Shown here: one piece after another, positions 1-10,559 of the stretch
Position numbering within the stretch: position 1 is the stretch's first letter
Layout of the letters: each line of letters starts with the position of its first letter
Origin: Schistocephalus solidus
Lineage: Eukaryota > Platyhelminthes > Cestoda > Diphyllobothriidea > Diphyllobothriidae
NCBI GenBank assembly: GCA_017591395.1
Contig: WEDG01000803.1
Coordinates: 184,394-248,393, forward strand
Direction of reading: 5' to 3'
DNA: 64,000 nucleotides
Translations under genes and position numbers: made by a program
The notes under the pieces: generated by a model
The model's input: the letters and a program-made list of their open reading frames with translations, nothing else
Told to the model about the DNA's origin: nothing
Databases searched by the model: none

Positions 1-945
1 ATTCGCACGGCCTTCAACAGACTCAGTTAGCTTCCTCGCTCCTTTTCCACACATATAAAACTACTTGTGGTGGATAAACGCTTCGCCGATCGGTTTCGGG
101 ACTCACACGTCACGTTCTGTCTTGGAGATCATCCTCAAGTCCCGCCAGTAGGCCGACAAAGATAAGACAAATACAACTAATATTATTTTTTTCCAGTTTT
201 ACAGAAGTCTTTGTGCCCCATTTTTAGTGGGCTTACATGATCGATCCTTGCTAATAATTTATTTCGCCAAATCATTTGTATGAAAGCGGAAAAAAGATAT
301 TTCGTTAAGGTCGCTGTTGTCTGTCAAAAAATCATTATGCTTACTTGAGCCATATTCTTGAATTTAGAATTGCTTTTCCATGTGTGTACTACGAGATAGG
401 TGTAGAGCCGTCTTGGAACGGCTCTTTCGATCGAATTGTACCAGTTGACAATCTGTGCGATTAGGCGAATGGTAGCCTCTTTTCGGACATTATCGATGTC
501 GCCAACCGCAAGACCAACCTAAATGAAAACCAGAGAAGATTATCCGATAGCCGAAACAACAGAGCCGGACTTTAACAACGGAGCTGCTATTTTTTCTGAT
601 CTCACTTGGAAATTTCATCATAGTTTTAAATCGGTTGGACTATTTTGCTCATATTGACCCCTCTTCGTTACCTGAAATCGAACAATCGGGTAACCTGCAC
701 ACTAAACTAGCAATAAGTTGAAGGAAGTAAAATCTGGCATAAATTTTTGTGTGTCATAAACTGGCGATTGTTAATGAATTCGACATTTGTGGTTTTTGGT
801 CATTATATATCAATTGAGATCTTTCATTTTTTAGTTTTTGCGTAACAGGTGTTAAACTCGGTGAATGGAGGAATTTTACTGAGAATTTGAGAATAATACC
901 TTAAACTTCAAGCGCATCTCTTTCTCTCTCAATCACTCTCTCTAT
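1..945. other. No gene recognised
   Basis: I see no reading frame with recognisable motifs and no clear repeat in this stretch. It ends in a pyrimidine-rich CT run (about 919-947) that passes into a short CA run at the 3' end of the first LINE-derived copy. Confidence 0.5.
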
Positions 946-959
946 CTCACACACATGAA

Positions 960-1488
960 CGACAGTTCGACCGTCGTAGTCCGATGATGTCCACCGTATG
1001 CTCCACACCAGATAGTGCAGGGACGGTGACTTGCGCGTAAATTACTTTTAAGTGATAGTAGCCTTGCGCTGTAGCTACCGCACTCTCTCCTCCTCCCTCA
1101 CCTGAGCCCGGTGTCAAGACAAAGTCAAGAAGACCGGAGGCAGGAGAGGACGCAGGTGGCTGGCGCGGCCGGAACCGCCCCTGGGCGTGCCACCACACAT
1201 GGCTCTAATCTCACGGAGTAGAAGTGCCATAAAGGCCACATTAAGAAGGAGTCATTGCAGCCTGACTCTCAGTTCGCCAGTCAGCCACTACACACAAAAC
1301 ATACATTGGGCTGAACACGCGGTGCGAGTGTTCCCGTCAGTTTGCAACCTTCCAAGCCACTCATTTAGCGCACCGTGATAGTTTCAAGCCCATCAGATGG
1401 TTTATAGTGAGGAAAATGCGCTGAGATGTCGACCTCACTCTTTACCCCACACCACAATCTGACCACCATCCGAGCCACTCAGTTGTCT
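960..1488 (-). repeat. 5'-truncated LINE 3'-end copy A
   Basis: This copy has the same order of blocks as the 3' tail of the near-full-length LINE at 3072-3590. From its 3' end (low coordinates) these are the CGACAGTTCGACCG block, a GTGACTTGCGCG block, a CACCTGAGCCCGGTG block, a GCCATAAAGGCCACATTAAG-like block and a CACCGTGATAG block. On the minus strand it ends next to a short TG-rich tail at about 948-955. The open frames across it read through non-coding tail sequence and are not genes. Confidence 0.8.
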
Positions 1489-1490
1489 TA

Positions 1491-1860
1491 CGACAGTTCG
1501 ACCGTCGTAGTCCGACGATGTCCACCGTATGCTCCATGGGAAAGTGGAGCAGGGACGGTGACTTGCGCGTGATTTAGTTTAAAGTGATAGTAGACTTGCG
1601 CTGTATCTACCGCACTCTCTCCTCCTCCCCCACCTGAGCCCGGTGTCAAGACAAAGTCAAGAAGACCGGAGGCAGGAGAGGACGCAGGTGGCTGGCGCGG
1701 CCGGGTCCCCTAAGTCCAAGCCGCCCTAGGCGTGCCACCACACCTTCCATGTTCGGCATTTGGCAGCAGAGCGCAACCCGAATAACGCATGCCGTGCCCT
1801 TATATGGCCCCCGTGTTGGTCCGACACATCTACCACGTGGCCCGTATAGGGGGCCACGTT
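1491..1860 (-). repeat. LINE 3'-end copy B (variant subfamily)
   Basis: This copy starts with the same 3' block as copy A. After the CACCTGAGCCCGG block it diverges into a segment found again only in copy C (about 2944-3054), marked by CATGTTCGGCATTTG and CTACCACGTGGCCCG. Copies B and C therefore form a subfamily distinct from A, D, E and F. Its upper end abuts the rDNA-like segment. Confidence 0.75.
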
Positions 1861-2623
1861 AACTGAATGGTTACCCCGCCTTTGAAGGGTATAGTGGCCT
1901 GGGCTAATTGCAGGGCTGTATCCGTGGGACCCTTCTGGGCCTTTAGGATAGTGTGCATATGCTATGCCAAGCTTTAGAAAACTATGATCCTTGCTGCCTG
2001 GTCTGCGCTGGCACTTTTTCAGGGGCCTGGTTCCCTGTCGGTGGATGCGTTAGCGCTCCCGCTGGGTATACATGTTGTGCACATGGTTGCCTGATGAAAT
2101 GTGTCTTCTCTTTCTGATCTAGAGGAGTGAGTACTAGGCGATGGCGCCTTGCTAAGTTGCGGGTGGCGTGGTGGCGGTAATGATCATGCGGTCGTTGTCG
2201 TGTCCCATGCCCTCGTCTGTTTCATCGCTAGGGCTATTCAGCTGGTCGCTCCGTGCTTATCTGACGAGATTGACCGTCCTGTGTATGTTGGGCGGGCCGT
2301 GCCCGTGTTTCGTGTGCGTGGTGAGGCCTACCCAACTGTGCCTGTTTATAAACTTGGAAGGGCAGTGTAGCGCTAGCAGTTGCTACAGTCTGTGCCTACT
2401 AATAGGCCGGTTCTGTCCGGTCACTGTGTGCGTGTAAATTCTCCTGCTGCTCACGCAGTCCTGGAAGGATGCAGGGCGGTAAACTGGTGGTAGCAGCCCT
2501 TTCGTGTGTGTGTGTGAGTGGCTGTTGCCGTTGCCGGTCCCACCACCAGTGGGTATGCACGTGTTCGCGCTGATAGTGGGGTGCGTATGCGTACAGGCCT
2601 ACTGCGTGTGTGTCGGTGTTTGA
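1861..2623 (+). other. Probable rDNA 5' external transcribed spacer
   Basis: This GC- and GT-rich stretch lies directly upstream of, and continuous with, the exact start of 18S rRNA. The simplest reading is that it is the 5' external transcribed spacer, perhaps with some intergenic spacer. It resembles none of the LINE copies around it. Spacers are not conserved between species, so the assignment rests on position only. The open frames here, such as 2149-2370 and 2168-2437, are chance frames in GC-rich sequence. Confidence 0.6.
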
Positions 2624-2659
2624 ACTACCTGGTTGATCCTGCCAGTAGTCATATGCTTG

Positions 2660-2662
<3 letters not shown>
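2624..2662 (+). rRNA. 18S rRNA 5' end, truncated fragment
   Basis: The sequence contains TACCTGGTTGATCCTGCCAG followed by TAGTCATATGCTTGTCT, the nearly universal 5' terminus of eukaryotic small-subunit rRNA. Homology stops after about 38 bases. Where 18S should continue with CAAAGATTAAG there is a (CA)n microsatellite, so this is a broken fragment and not a working gene. It sits on the + strand, opposite to the LINE copies on both sides. It could be a real rDNA insertion or an assembly join made at the microsatellite. Confidence 0.92.

Positions 2663-2663
<1 letters not shown>

Positions 2664-2712
<49 letters not shown>
2664..2712. repeat. (CA)n microsatellite
   Basis: This is about 24 uninterrupted CA units. 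It separates the 18S fragment from copy C of the LINE 3' end. On the minus strand it is the (TG)n tail that follows each copy's 3' end. Confidence 0.98.
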
Positions 2713-2715
<3 letters not shown>

Positions 2716-3062
2716 CAGTTCGACCGTCGTAATCCAACGATGTCCACCGTATGCTCATGGGAAAGTTGAGCAGGGACGGTGACTTGCGCGTGATTTAGTT
2801 TAAAGTGATAGTAGACTTGCGCTGCATCTACCGCACTCACTTTTCCTCCCCCAGCTGAGCCCGGTTTCCAGACAGAGTCAAGAAGACCAGAGATGGGAAA
2901 GGGCGCAGGTGGAGGGCGCGGCCCTAGGCGTGCCAACACACCTCCATGTTCGGCATTTGTTGTGAGCGCAACCCGGAGTGTAACGCATGCCCGTCGCCTG
3001 ATAATGGCCCCGATGTTGGTCCAACGCATCTACCACGTGGCCCGTTTGAGGGGCACAACGCA
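2713..3062 (-). repeat. LINE 3'-end copy C (variant subfamily)
   Basis: It begins at the CGACAGTTCGACCG 3' block right after the (CA)n tract. It carries the same variant segment as copy B (CATGTTCGGCATTTG, CTACCACGTGGCCCG). It is truncated at about 3055-3062, where the short CA tail of the full-length LINE begins. Confidence 0.75.
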
Positions 3063-3354
3063 CTACACACACGACAGTTCGACCGTCGATTTCGACGGGG
3101 TCCACCGTATGCTCCCGCACCGGGTGGGTGCGACGGTGGCTTGCGCGTGTGGTTAGTGATGGCGATGCGCTTGCGCTGCAGCTACCGCACTCTCTCCTCC
3201 TCCCACCTGAGCCCGGTGATCCAGGAAGCAGAGTCAAAGAAGACCGGAGATGGGAGAAGGGCGCAGGTGGCTGGCGCGGCCGGAGCCGCCCTGGGCGTGC
3301 CACCACACCTGGCTCGGATCCCACGGTGTGGGAGTGCCATAAAGGCCACATTAA

Positions 3355-3855
3355 GAAGGAGCCATTGCAGCCTGACTCTCAGTCCGCCAGTCAGCCACTC
3401 CACACAAAACACACATTGGGCTGACCACGCGGTCCGAGTTATCCCGTCAGTTGGCAACCTTCCAAGCCACGGCTTTTAGCGCACCGTGATAGTTTCAAGC
3501 GCGTCAGATTGTTTATAGTGAGGGAATATGCGCTGAGCTGTCGACCTCACTCTCTCCCCACCCCCAACAGTCAGACTACTGTCCGAGCCGGTCAGTTGCC
3601 TGATGTGGGAGTGGGCGCGATGGCTGACGGATCGGCGTACCCGTCTTCGCGCGCCACAGCACGACCTGGCCCCCATAACGCACACGCCAGGATTCACTAA
3701 CTCAGGGGATATGGAGGAGCCATCGCCGTCTGACTCCCCAGTCCACTGGTCAGCCACTCGACACACACAACACATACACTGAGCCGACGTCGTGGTCTGG
3801 TGTAAGCGTCAGATTGGCAGCTTCCAGCCACGGTTTCTAGGAAACCGTGATATAC
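3355..3855 (-). repeat. Internal duplication in the LINE 3' region
   Basis: Two blocks within the LINE tail are diverged copies of each other. Block 3355-3492 contains GGAGCCATTGCAGCCTGACT, a CAGTCAGCCACTC stretch and a CACCGTGATAG end. Block 3712-3855 contains GGAGCCATCGCCGTCTGACT, GGTCAGCCACTC and an AACCGTGATA end. They are offset by about 360 bases and are clearly less alike than the different LINE copies are to each other, so the duplication is older than those copies. Confidence 0.7.
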
Positions 3856-3940
3856 CTCAGGTACAAGGTGATTGTGAAGGTGTGGTCGATGTATTGGTGA
3901 AGATAGTGTGTTCAGATGTAGCTTAGCCTCCGGTGGTTTA

Positions 3941-4590
3941 CCGCAGGTTTTTGTGAATGCGCATGTGACCGAAAAGGCCCATGCGATGAGTGAATGCACG
4001 AGGACAGTGAGGGCAGTGGAGGCGGCGATCTCTGCTGTGTGTTGGAGCTCCAGGCACTGGTTCACCAGTCTCTGTACGATGGATTCGCAAGTGACCGACC
4101 AGGCCAATGCGTAGAGGTGAAATGTGCGGTTGCAATGAGGACAGTTTAGGAGGGGAGTCCCCATCGCTGATGGTGGTAGTGGTAGTGACTGGTGGTTGTG
4201 GGGGTAACACGTGCTGAGCATTGGGATGCGGTCTCGATGATGGTGGGACTAGTGGAATTGATGCCACGGGGTGAGGGTGGAGGAGTCCGAAGGAGGGTTG
4301 ACAGAAGTAGACGTAGAATTTTGAATTGTCGGATTGTTGATGCATTGCTTCCGAAGATGTCCGACTAGGCCGATTCGCGCGCGGAAGGTGCGGTGACAGC
4401 GCGGGCATGTTGGAAGGGCCTGGGCATTGGCGATGTTGATCCGGGGCGCTGGTGACTTTCGTGCCGCTCTTTTGGTCTTGGCAGCGGCGATCCTGTTGGC
4501 TTCGTAGATTGCTGCCCTGTCTTCACTGTTCTCCTCCAAAGCCGATCGATTTCGGGCAAGGTCCTCCCAGGACTCCGGATTGATCTGCAA
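3941..4590 (-). pseudogene. LINE C-terminal C2H2 zinc fingers, frameshifted
   Basis: Directly after the polymerase frame, three zinc-finger units appear in alternating frames. Finger 1 is at 4342-4407, with CPRC and a GLVGHLRKQC ending (a C2HC variant). Finger 2 is at about 4075-4143, where CPHCNRTF is in one frame and IGLVGHLRIH in another. Finger 3 is at 3953-4015, with CPHC and GHMRIH. The switches need at least three small indels: near 4596, between fingers 1 and 2, and inside finger 2. An intact relative would probably carry EN-RT-zinc-finger as one protein, with the fingers binding nucleic acid. Because fingers 1 and 3 are otherwise perfect, the shifts could be recent mutations or consensus errors. 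Confidence 0.8.
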
Positions 4591-4595
4591 TTGCT

Positions 4596-7500
4596 TCAGG
4601 GAGTGTCTTTGTAGCGTCGTACTTGACCCCCTTGTCGACGAGAACCCATGGCGAGATCTCCATAGAAGAGTCGTTTGGGTAGCCTTTCGTCATCCATCCG
4701 CACAAGGTGACCGCTCCAGCGCAGTTGCAGTTGTTTCAACTGAGCGAAAATGCTGAGAATGCCTGTTCGTTCCAGCACTTCCGTGTCCGGTATCCTGTCT
4801 TGCCAACTCAGCTTTAGTATTCTGCGGAGACAGCTGAGGTGGAAGTGGTTGAGCTTTCGTGCCTGCTTTTGGTAGATTGTCCACGTCTCCGCTCCATACA
4901 GCAGCGTTGGCAATATGACAGCTTTGTACATCTTGAGTTTGGTTCTGAGGTGGAGACCATGTCGATTCCAGACCACATTTTGCATGCGTCCAAAGGCTTG
5001 GCTGGCTTTAGCGATCCGATGGGCGATCTCATCGTCGACTTTGGTGCTGCGTGAGAGATTGCTGCCTAGATACGTGAAGGTATCTACAGATTTAAGTTGG
5101 GCGCCATTGACATTGATGTGAGCTGCGGTGTATAGAGTGTTTGGCGACGGTTGATGCATCACAACCGTTTTCTCAGTGTTGATGCGAAGTCCGAAGTTGT
5201 CACAGGCGGCAGCGAAGAGGTCCATGCTCCTTTGCATTTCCTCTTCTGTCGTTGTATTGAGTGCGCAGTCATCAGCGAATAGAAGTTCATGGATAGTCGC
5301 TGTGGAGACACGCGAGCGGAAGTGCATTCGTCGTTGGTTGAGGAGTCGGCCGTCCATCCGGTAGGCGATGCGGATCCCGGGGCGTTCGTCACGGTAGGCA
5401 TCCATTAACATGGCAGAGAACATGAGGCTGAACAGGGTGGGAGCCAATACGCAGCCCTGCTTCACTCCGTTGGTCACTGCGAATGCTTCAGATACTGTCC
5501 CGTTGTCAGTAACGCGCGCCATCATCCCGTCGTGAAGCTGACGTACCATATGCGTGAACCGTTCAGGACAGCCGAATTTCTGCATGATTTTCCACAGCCC
5601 GTCGCGATTCACCGTGTCAAAGGCTTTCGTCAGGTCCACAAAGGTAGTGTAGAGGTGAGTCCGCATCTCTTGGCACTTCTCTTGCAGCTGGCGAGCAGCG
5701 AAGATCATGTCGATTGTTCCTCTGTGTCGTCGGAAGCCGCATTGACTTTCCGGGAGCAGTCCTTGCTCCAGGTGAGCGTTCAAGCGGTTGAGGAGAATGC
5801 GGGCGAAGATTTTTCCAGCGATGTTCAGTAGCGAAATTCCTCGGTGGTTGTCGCAAAGTTGGCGGTTTCCTTTCTTCTTGTATAGGTGGACAATGGTGGC
5901 GTCTTTGAAATCCTGAGGGACTTGTCCTTGGTGCCACATCTCCTGGAAGAGCACTGTGAGTCGATTCATCAGCTGGGGTCCACCATGCTTGTAAATCTCA
6001 GCAGGGATCTTGTCCGAGCCAGGTGCTTTCCCGCTGGAGAGTTGCTGCACTGCTCTGATGGTTTCTTGGAGAGAGGGCGGGAGATCAAGGTTGGCGTTGA
6101 TTTCCACTTCAGGCAGGCGATCGATGGCGGCGTCGGAGATGGTGGAGGGCTGGTTGAGAACGCTTTGAAAGTGCTCTGCCCATCGCGTCAGGATTTGCGT
6201 CTTCTCAGTGAGCAGCGTCCTGCCGTCGGCACTGAGAAGAGGGGCGGCTCCTTTGACTGGAGGTCCGTAGACAGCCTTGGTGGCGGCGAAGAAGTTCTTC
6301 CATTCGTTTCGGTCCGCGTACCCTTGGATTTCCTCGGCTTTGCGCGTCATCCAGGCATCCTGCATCTCCCGCAGCCGTTGCTGTACAAGGCGGCGACTTT
6401 GGTAGAAGGCTGTCTTGTTTGCAGCGGTAGGGCGAGCGATGTAGGCTTTATGTAACTGGTTCTTTTCGACGAGCAGAGCGTTGATAGCTGCGTCGTTGTC
6501 ATCGAACCAGTCTTGGTGCTGACGACGTGCGCGGCCGAGGACATCCAGGGCAGTGGATTGGATGGTGTCTCTCAGCTGACACCAGCGGTTCTCCACGGAG
6601 ATGTCCGCGTCGGCGACTGGAAGGTTGGCTAGACGGTTGGCCAGTTCGTTGCTGAAATGTAGATGGTGAGCAGGCACATTCAACAAAACAGTATTCAACT
6701 TACCTTGTGGTCGCTTACCTTGGGGTCTCCTGCGGGGTTGCAGACGGAGCCTCATCTTGGAGATGACGAGGCGGTGATCCGTCCATCCATCGGCATCGGG
6801 GATCGCCTTTGTCACCAACACGTCCTGTTTATCTCGCCTCCGGACGAGAACATAGTCCAAGAGGTGCCAGTGTCTCGATCGAGGATGTACCCAGGTCGCT
6901 TTTTGCCGCTTTGGGAGGCGGAAGAAGGTGTTGGTCAGAATAAGGCGGTGTTCAGCGCAGGTTCGTAGGAGAAGAAGACCGTTGTCATTGAAGCCAGCGA
7001 GACCATGGGGACCCAGCACTCCTCTCCACGAGGCACGGTCTGTGCCGACGCGGGCGTTAAAGTCACCAAGGACAATTAACTTATCCGCCTTCGGCACAGT
7101 CGCCAAGAGGGAGTGTAGATCGTCGTAGAATTTGTCCTTCGCCGCATCAGAGCTCGTCATTGGGGGAGCGTAGGCACTGATGATGGTGGCGAATTTGTCT
7201 CCCCAAAGAGGCAGGCGGAGGCTCATAAGACGATCATTGATACCCTGCGGCAGACAGGGCAGACGTCCCACGATGCCGTTCCGAATGGCAAAGGCGACAC
7301 CAGCGTCGCGTCGCTCTGCCTTTGGTCGGCCGCTCCAGAAGAAGGTGTAGCCGGCACCCACCTCCTCCAGCTGACCCTGTTCAGAGAATCGGGTCTCGCT
7401 GAGAGCAGCAATGTCAACCTTGTAGCGCGCCAGTTCCCGAGCGACTAGCGCCGTCCTCCGTTCCGGCCGGTTGCTCCTCCGATTGTCTAAAAGGGAACGA

Positions 7501-7622
7501 ACATTCCAGGCTGCTAGTGTGAGCGGACTCACCCGAGCAGCCCGGAGGGTACCCCGAAGGGTACGGATGAGGGATTGGGAGAGGAGTTTTTGCTGATATT
7601 GTTTAGAGTTTTTCGACCGCAT
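4596..7622 (-). CDS. LINE endonuclease-reverse transcriptase, 1008 aa
   Basis: This retrotransposon protein nicks target DNA and copies its own RNA there. Residues ~35-290 form an apurinic-type endonuclease: AAWNVRS (N40), SETR (E76), LGDFNAR (D187, N189) and WTDHR (D282, H283). Residues ~520-800 form the reverse transcriptase: [24 protein letters not shown] (D663), [14 protein letters not shown] and LLFADDCAL (FADD 782-785, the catalytic aspartates). The C-terminal part has [16 protein letters not shown] and a late [10 protein letters not shown] segment. All key residues are present and there are no internal stops. The frame ends in RRYKDTP, and homologous sequence seems to continue in another frame just downstream, so the stop at 4596-4598 probably reflects a frameshift. 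The start is the first ATG of the open frame. Confidence 0.9.
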   Translation of the reverse strand: MRSKNSKQYQQKLLSQSLIRTLRGTLRAARVSPLTLAAWNVRSLLDNRRSNRPERRTALVARELARYKVDIAALSETRFSEQGQLEEVGAGYTFFWSGRPKAERRDAGVAFAIRNGIVGRLPCLPQGINDRLMSLRLPLWGDKFATIISAYAPPMTSSDAAKDKFYDDLHSLLATVPKADKLIVLGDFNARVGTDRASWRGVLGPHGLAGFNDNGLLLLRTCAEHRLILTNTFFRLPKRQKATWVHPRSRHWHLLDYVLVRRRDKQDVLVTKAIPDADGWTDHRLVISKMRLRLQPRRRPQGKRPQGKLNTVLLNVPAHHLHFSNELANRLANLPVADADISVENRWCQLRDTIQSTALDVLGRARRQHQDWFDDNDAAINALLVEKNQLHKAYIARPTAANKTAFYQSRRLVQQRLREMQDAWMTRKAEEIQGYADRNEWKNFFAATKAVYGPPVKGAAPLLSADGRTLLTEKTQILTRWAEHFQSVLNQPSTISDAAIDRLPEVEINANLDLPPSLQETIRAVQQLSSGKAPGSDKIPAEIYKHGGPQLMNRLTVLFQEMWHQGQVPQDFKDATIVHLYKKKGNRQLCDNHRGISLLNIAGKIFARILLNRLNAHLEQGLLPESQCGFRRHRGTIDMIFAARQLQEKCQEMRTHLYTTFVDLTKAFDTVNRDGLWKIMQKFGCPERFTHMVRQLHDGMMARVTDNGTVSEAFAVTNGVKQGCVLAPTLFSLMFSAMLMDAYRDERPGIRIAYRMDGRLLNQRRMHFRSRVSTATIHELLFADDCALNTTTEEEMQRSMDLFAAACDNFGLRINTEKTVVMHQPSPNTLYTAAHINVNGAQLKSVDTFTYLGSNLSRSTKVDDEIAHRIAKASQAFGRMQNVVWNRHGLHLRTKLKMYKAVILPTLLYGAETWTIYQKQARKLNHFHLSCLRRILKLSWQDRIPDTEVLERTGILSIFAQLKQLQLRWSGHLVRMDDERLPKRLFYGDLAMGSRRQGGQVRRYKDTP

Positions 7623-8255
7623 TTAATTGCAGTCTGCTAGCCACGGTCTGCTGCAGCTGTCGTGAGACCCAGCATTTGTTTAGGGCACCTTTTCTAGCCC
7701 CCTCCCCCGCGAGGGGGTAAGCAGTGCTATCCCTAAATAGGGCTGCTTAGTCACCCAGGCGGCTACCGAACTCCACTATGGGTCACGATTTGGGTTAGTG
7801 AGAGAACGACCGATTCGCCTGGGCCGCCTACGTGATTGCATGTCGCCCTCGCCGTAGGACTTTTCGACCGTGGGGAAGGAGGGAAGAGTGAGGATAGAGG
7901 GAGAAGAGGATGGGTAGAAGCAAGAGTAAGGAGAGGAGGATAGAGGAGGGAGAGGGAGTGGGTGGGAAGAGGAGAGGAGGAAGGGCAGGGAGGACGGGAG
8001 AGGACAAGAACAGGGAGAAAGGAGCAGACGTACCGGGTGTGAAGACACACACAACACCGGAGACCCTCACCTGGTTTAGCCCGCCGGTCGTGGCGGTTGC
8101 CCGGGGTGTGGCCGCTGGGAAGAACCAGCTTCGAGGAGCCACAGGTGAGAGCTGGGTACCAGTTAGAGACGGCCACAGGAGCATTCACCACCTGTACGAG
8201 ACAAATGGAGCGACCAAATGCTATCTGTGTAGTGCTGCCCCTAACTAGTACCCCT
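7623..8255 (-). other. LINE 5' untranslated region
   Basis: This lies between the start of the EN-RT frame and the TG tail of copy E. It contains a long purine-rich tract on the + strand (about 7862-8026), pyrimidine-rich in the sense direction. The antisense-like frames here are compositional. Sequence of this kind is commonly translated into spurious proteins in tapeworm gene sets. I see no conserved protein motif. Any internal promoter would be here. Confidence 0.6.
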
Positions 8256-8271
8256 ACACCCCACACACACA

Positions 8272-8990
8272 CGGCAGTTCGACCGTCGATTTCGACGAGG
8301 TCCACCGTATGCTCCACACCAGGTGGTGCAGGGACGGTGACTTGCGCGTGAATTAGTTTTAAGTGATAGTAGCCTTGCGCTGCAGCTACCGCACTCTCTC
8401 CTCCTCCCCCACCTGAGCCCGGTGTCAAGACAGAGTCAAGAAGACCGGAGATGGGAGAGGGCGCAGGTGGCTGGCGCGGCCGGAGCCGCCCCTGGGCGTG
8501 CCACCACACCTGGCTCGGATCCCACGGAGTGGGAGTGCCATAAAGGCTACATTAAGAAGGAGCCATTGCAACCTGACTCTCAGTCCGCCAGTCAGCCACT
8601 CCACACAAAACACACATTGGGCTGACCACGCGGTCCGAGTTATCCCGTCAGTTGGCAACCTTCCAAGCCACGGCTTTTAGCGCACCGTGATAGTTTCAAG
8701 CGCGTCAGATTGTTTATAGTGAGGAAAATGCGCTGAGCTGTCGACCTCACTCTCTCCCCACCCCACAATCAGACCACTGTCCGAGCCGGTCAGTTGTCTG
8801 ATGCGGAAGCGGGCGCAGCTGCTAGTGACCTCGCCTACGTGTACTACGTACACGACCTGGCCCCCCAAACACAAGCACCAGGATTTCACACAACAGGGGG
8901 TTGAACGGCTTACATCTCACATGTGTGAGATAGCCAGAGGTCACGTTAAGAAGGAGCCATCGCAGCCTGAGATGGAGCCATCGCAGCCTG
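8272..8990 (-). repeat. 5'-truncated LINE 3'-end copy E
   Basis: It matches the tail of the full-length LINE closely from the CGGCAGTTCGACCGTCGATT block through GTCAGCCACTC and CACCGTGATAG. It continues past that into a segment ending near GAGCCATCGCAGCCTG, where the next CA tract starts. The short CA tract at 8262-8271 is its 3' tail. Confidence 0.8.
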
Positions 8991-8991
8991 A

Positions 8992-9013
8992 CCACACACA
9001 CACACACACACAC
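8992..9013. repeat. Short (CA)n tract
   Basis: About nine CA units lie between copies E and F and form the 3' simple-repeat tail of copy F. Confidence 0.9.
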
Positions 9014-9558
9014 TATGGCAGTTCGACCGTCGATTTCGACGAGGTCCACCGTATGCTCCACACCAGGTGGTGCAGGGACGGTGACTTGCGCGTGAATTAG
9101 TTTTAAGTGATAGTAGCCTTGCGCTGCAGCTACCACACTCTCTTCTCCTCCCCACCTGAGCCCGGTGTCAAGACAGAGTCAAGAAGACCGGAGATGGGAG
9201 AGGGCGCAGGTGGCTGGCGCGGCCGGAGCCGCCCCTGGGCGTGCCACCACACCTGGCTCGGATCCCACAGGAGTGGGGGTGCCATAAAGACCACATTAAG
9301 AAGGAGCCATTGCAGCCTGACTCTCAGTCCGCCAGTCAGCCACTCCACACAAAACACACATTGGGCTGACCACGCGGTCCGAGTTATCCCGTCAGTTGGC
9401 AACCTTCCAAGCCACGGCTTTTAGCGCACCGTGATAGTTTCAAGCGCGTCAGATTGTTTATAGTGAGGAATATGCGCTGAGCTGTCGACCTCACTCTCTC
9501 CCCCACCCCCACAATCAGACCACTGTCCGAGCCAGTCAGTTGCCTGATGTGGGAGTGG

Positions 9559-9560
<2 letters not shown>
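9014..9560 (-). repeat. 5'-truncated LINE 3'-end copy F
   Basis: This is nearly identical to copy E over its length. It is truncated after CAGTTGCCTGATGTGGGAGT, where a long CA tract begins. It is the last member of the nest. Confidence 0.8.

Positions 9561-9561
<1 letters not shown>

Positions 9562-9616
<55 letters not shown>
9562..9616. repeat. (CA)n-(TA)n microsatellite
   Basis: About 22 CA units are followed by five TA units. This is the right edge of the GC-rich nest; sequence beyond it is AT-rich. Confidence 0.97.
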
Positions 9617-10555
9617 TGGGCAAGCATATTTTAACCACTGCAAAATGTTTGCAGATAGTGTCAAAATATGAATTTTGACTAGTGTACCAGCCTCTATCAA
9701 AGAAGAATCAGCTTAACACTACGAATTCCAGACTGAGACAGTTAAATGTTCAAGAGACAGGCATTGTTGTTTAGAGTTAGATTTTCCCCAAATGGCTGAT
9801 AAACCAAATAGCTCATATAATACAGAAAGAAAATGCACCCTGGGTAATCGCTATAGAGGAGTTATAACTGTATTCGTCGATGCGGAATCCTGACATCAAT
9901 AACCAAATTTCACGGTTAAATTCATAGTGAAATATTTTCCAACTCAAAAATGCGCATATTAGCCAAACTACAAAAAATCGCATCCGTTCTGAGCACTTTA
10001 AGCACTATCAGCCGGTATTTAAAAGTAATAATGTTACGTAGTTTCTTAAATTAACACAATCATGATAAGAAGCTCCACGAACATCACCTAGAATTCGTCG
10101 AGACGCATGCTAATGTTTAGAGAATGCAACCACAATTTGCCTAGTAGACATCTTTTTAAAGATCTCCAGTACAGAGAGACGCAATTATCTTATAAGAACG
10201 TCATTTCTGAGATTGTGATTTTTTTTATTGCAACCAGCAAACCAGAATGTGGGTGTCACGTCCTTTCATAAAGGGTCCTCCACTTAATATATATTTCTTT
10301 GGAGATTTTCCTGAATACACTTCAGACGTATTTTTGCTTTAATAGAAACAAATAAGAATAGAGAAACCGGTGTTGCTTAACCTTGGCGACCCACGGATTT
10401 ATTTTTCCATTAGAAGTAGAATAAAGCCTCAAAAGGGATAACTATAAAATACCAAATTTGCCCACAAAGTTTGATCAATCATCAAATCTCCAGGTTTGAA
10501 TGTATGATGGAAATATCAAGCATAGGCAAAAGAATAATGGTATCAAATACAAGGG
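9617..10555. other. No gene recognised
   Basis: AT-rich sequence with stops in all frames. I see no repeat shared with the rest of the window. Confidence 0.5.
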
Positions 10556-10559
10556 AGAA

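Larger units (their letters stand above)
3072..8255 (-). mobile_element. Near-full-length LINE retrotransposon
   Basis: This is a minus-strand non-LTR element of about 5.2 kb. Read 5' to 3' it has a 5' untranslated region (8255-7623) with a long purine/pyrimidine-asymmetric tract, an endonuclease-reverse transcriptase ORF (7622-4596), a zinc-finger tail split between frames (4590-3941), and a 3' region of about 850 bases ending in a short TG tail (3071-3065). The EN-RT layout with a simple-repeat tail resembles RTE/CR1-type elements; I cannot assign the clade without a tree. Both ends are inferred from where neighbouring copies begin. The main ORF has no stop codon, which suggests a young insertion. 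Confidence 0.85.

Noticed and set aside
2399..2769. Open frames through the CA/TG tract on both strands (VCVC.. and HTHT..)
   Set aside because: They are simple-repeat translations and cross the 18S fragment.
5886..6455. 189-residue plus-strand frame
   Set aside because: It is a shadow of the LINE polymerase frame on the opposite strand; no independent motif.
7763..8509. 248-residue minus-strand frame upstream of the LINE ORF
   Set aside because: It runs across the 3' tail of copy E and the LINE 5' region, so it spans an element junction; its composition (long Pro/Ser/Leu tract) reflects the pyrimidine-rich tract.
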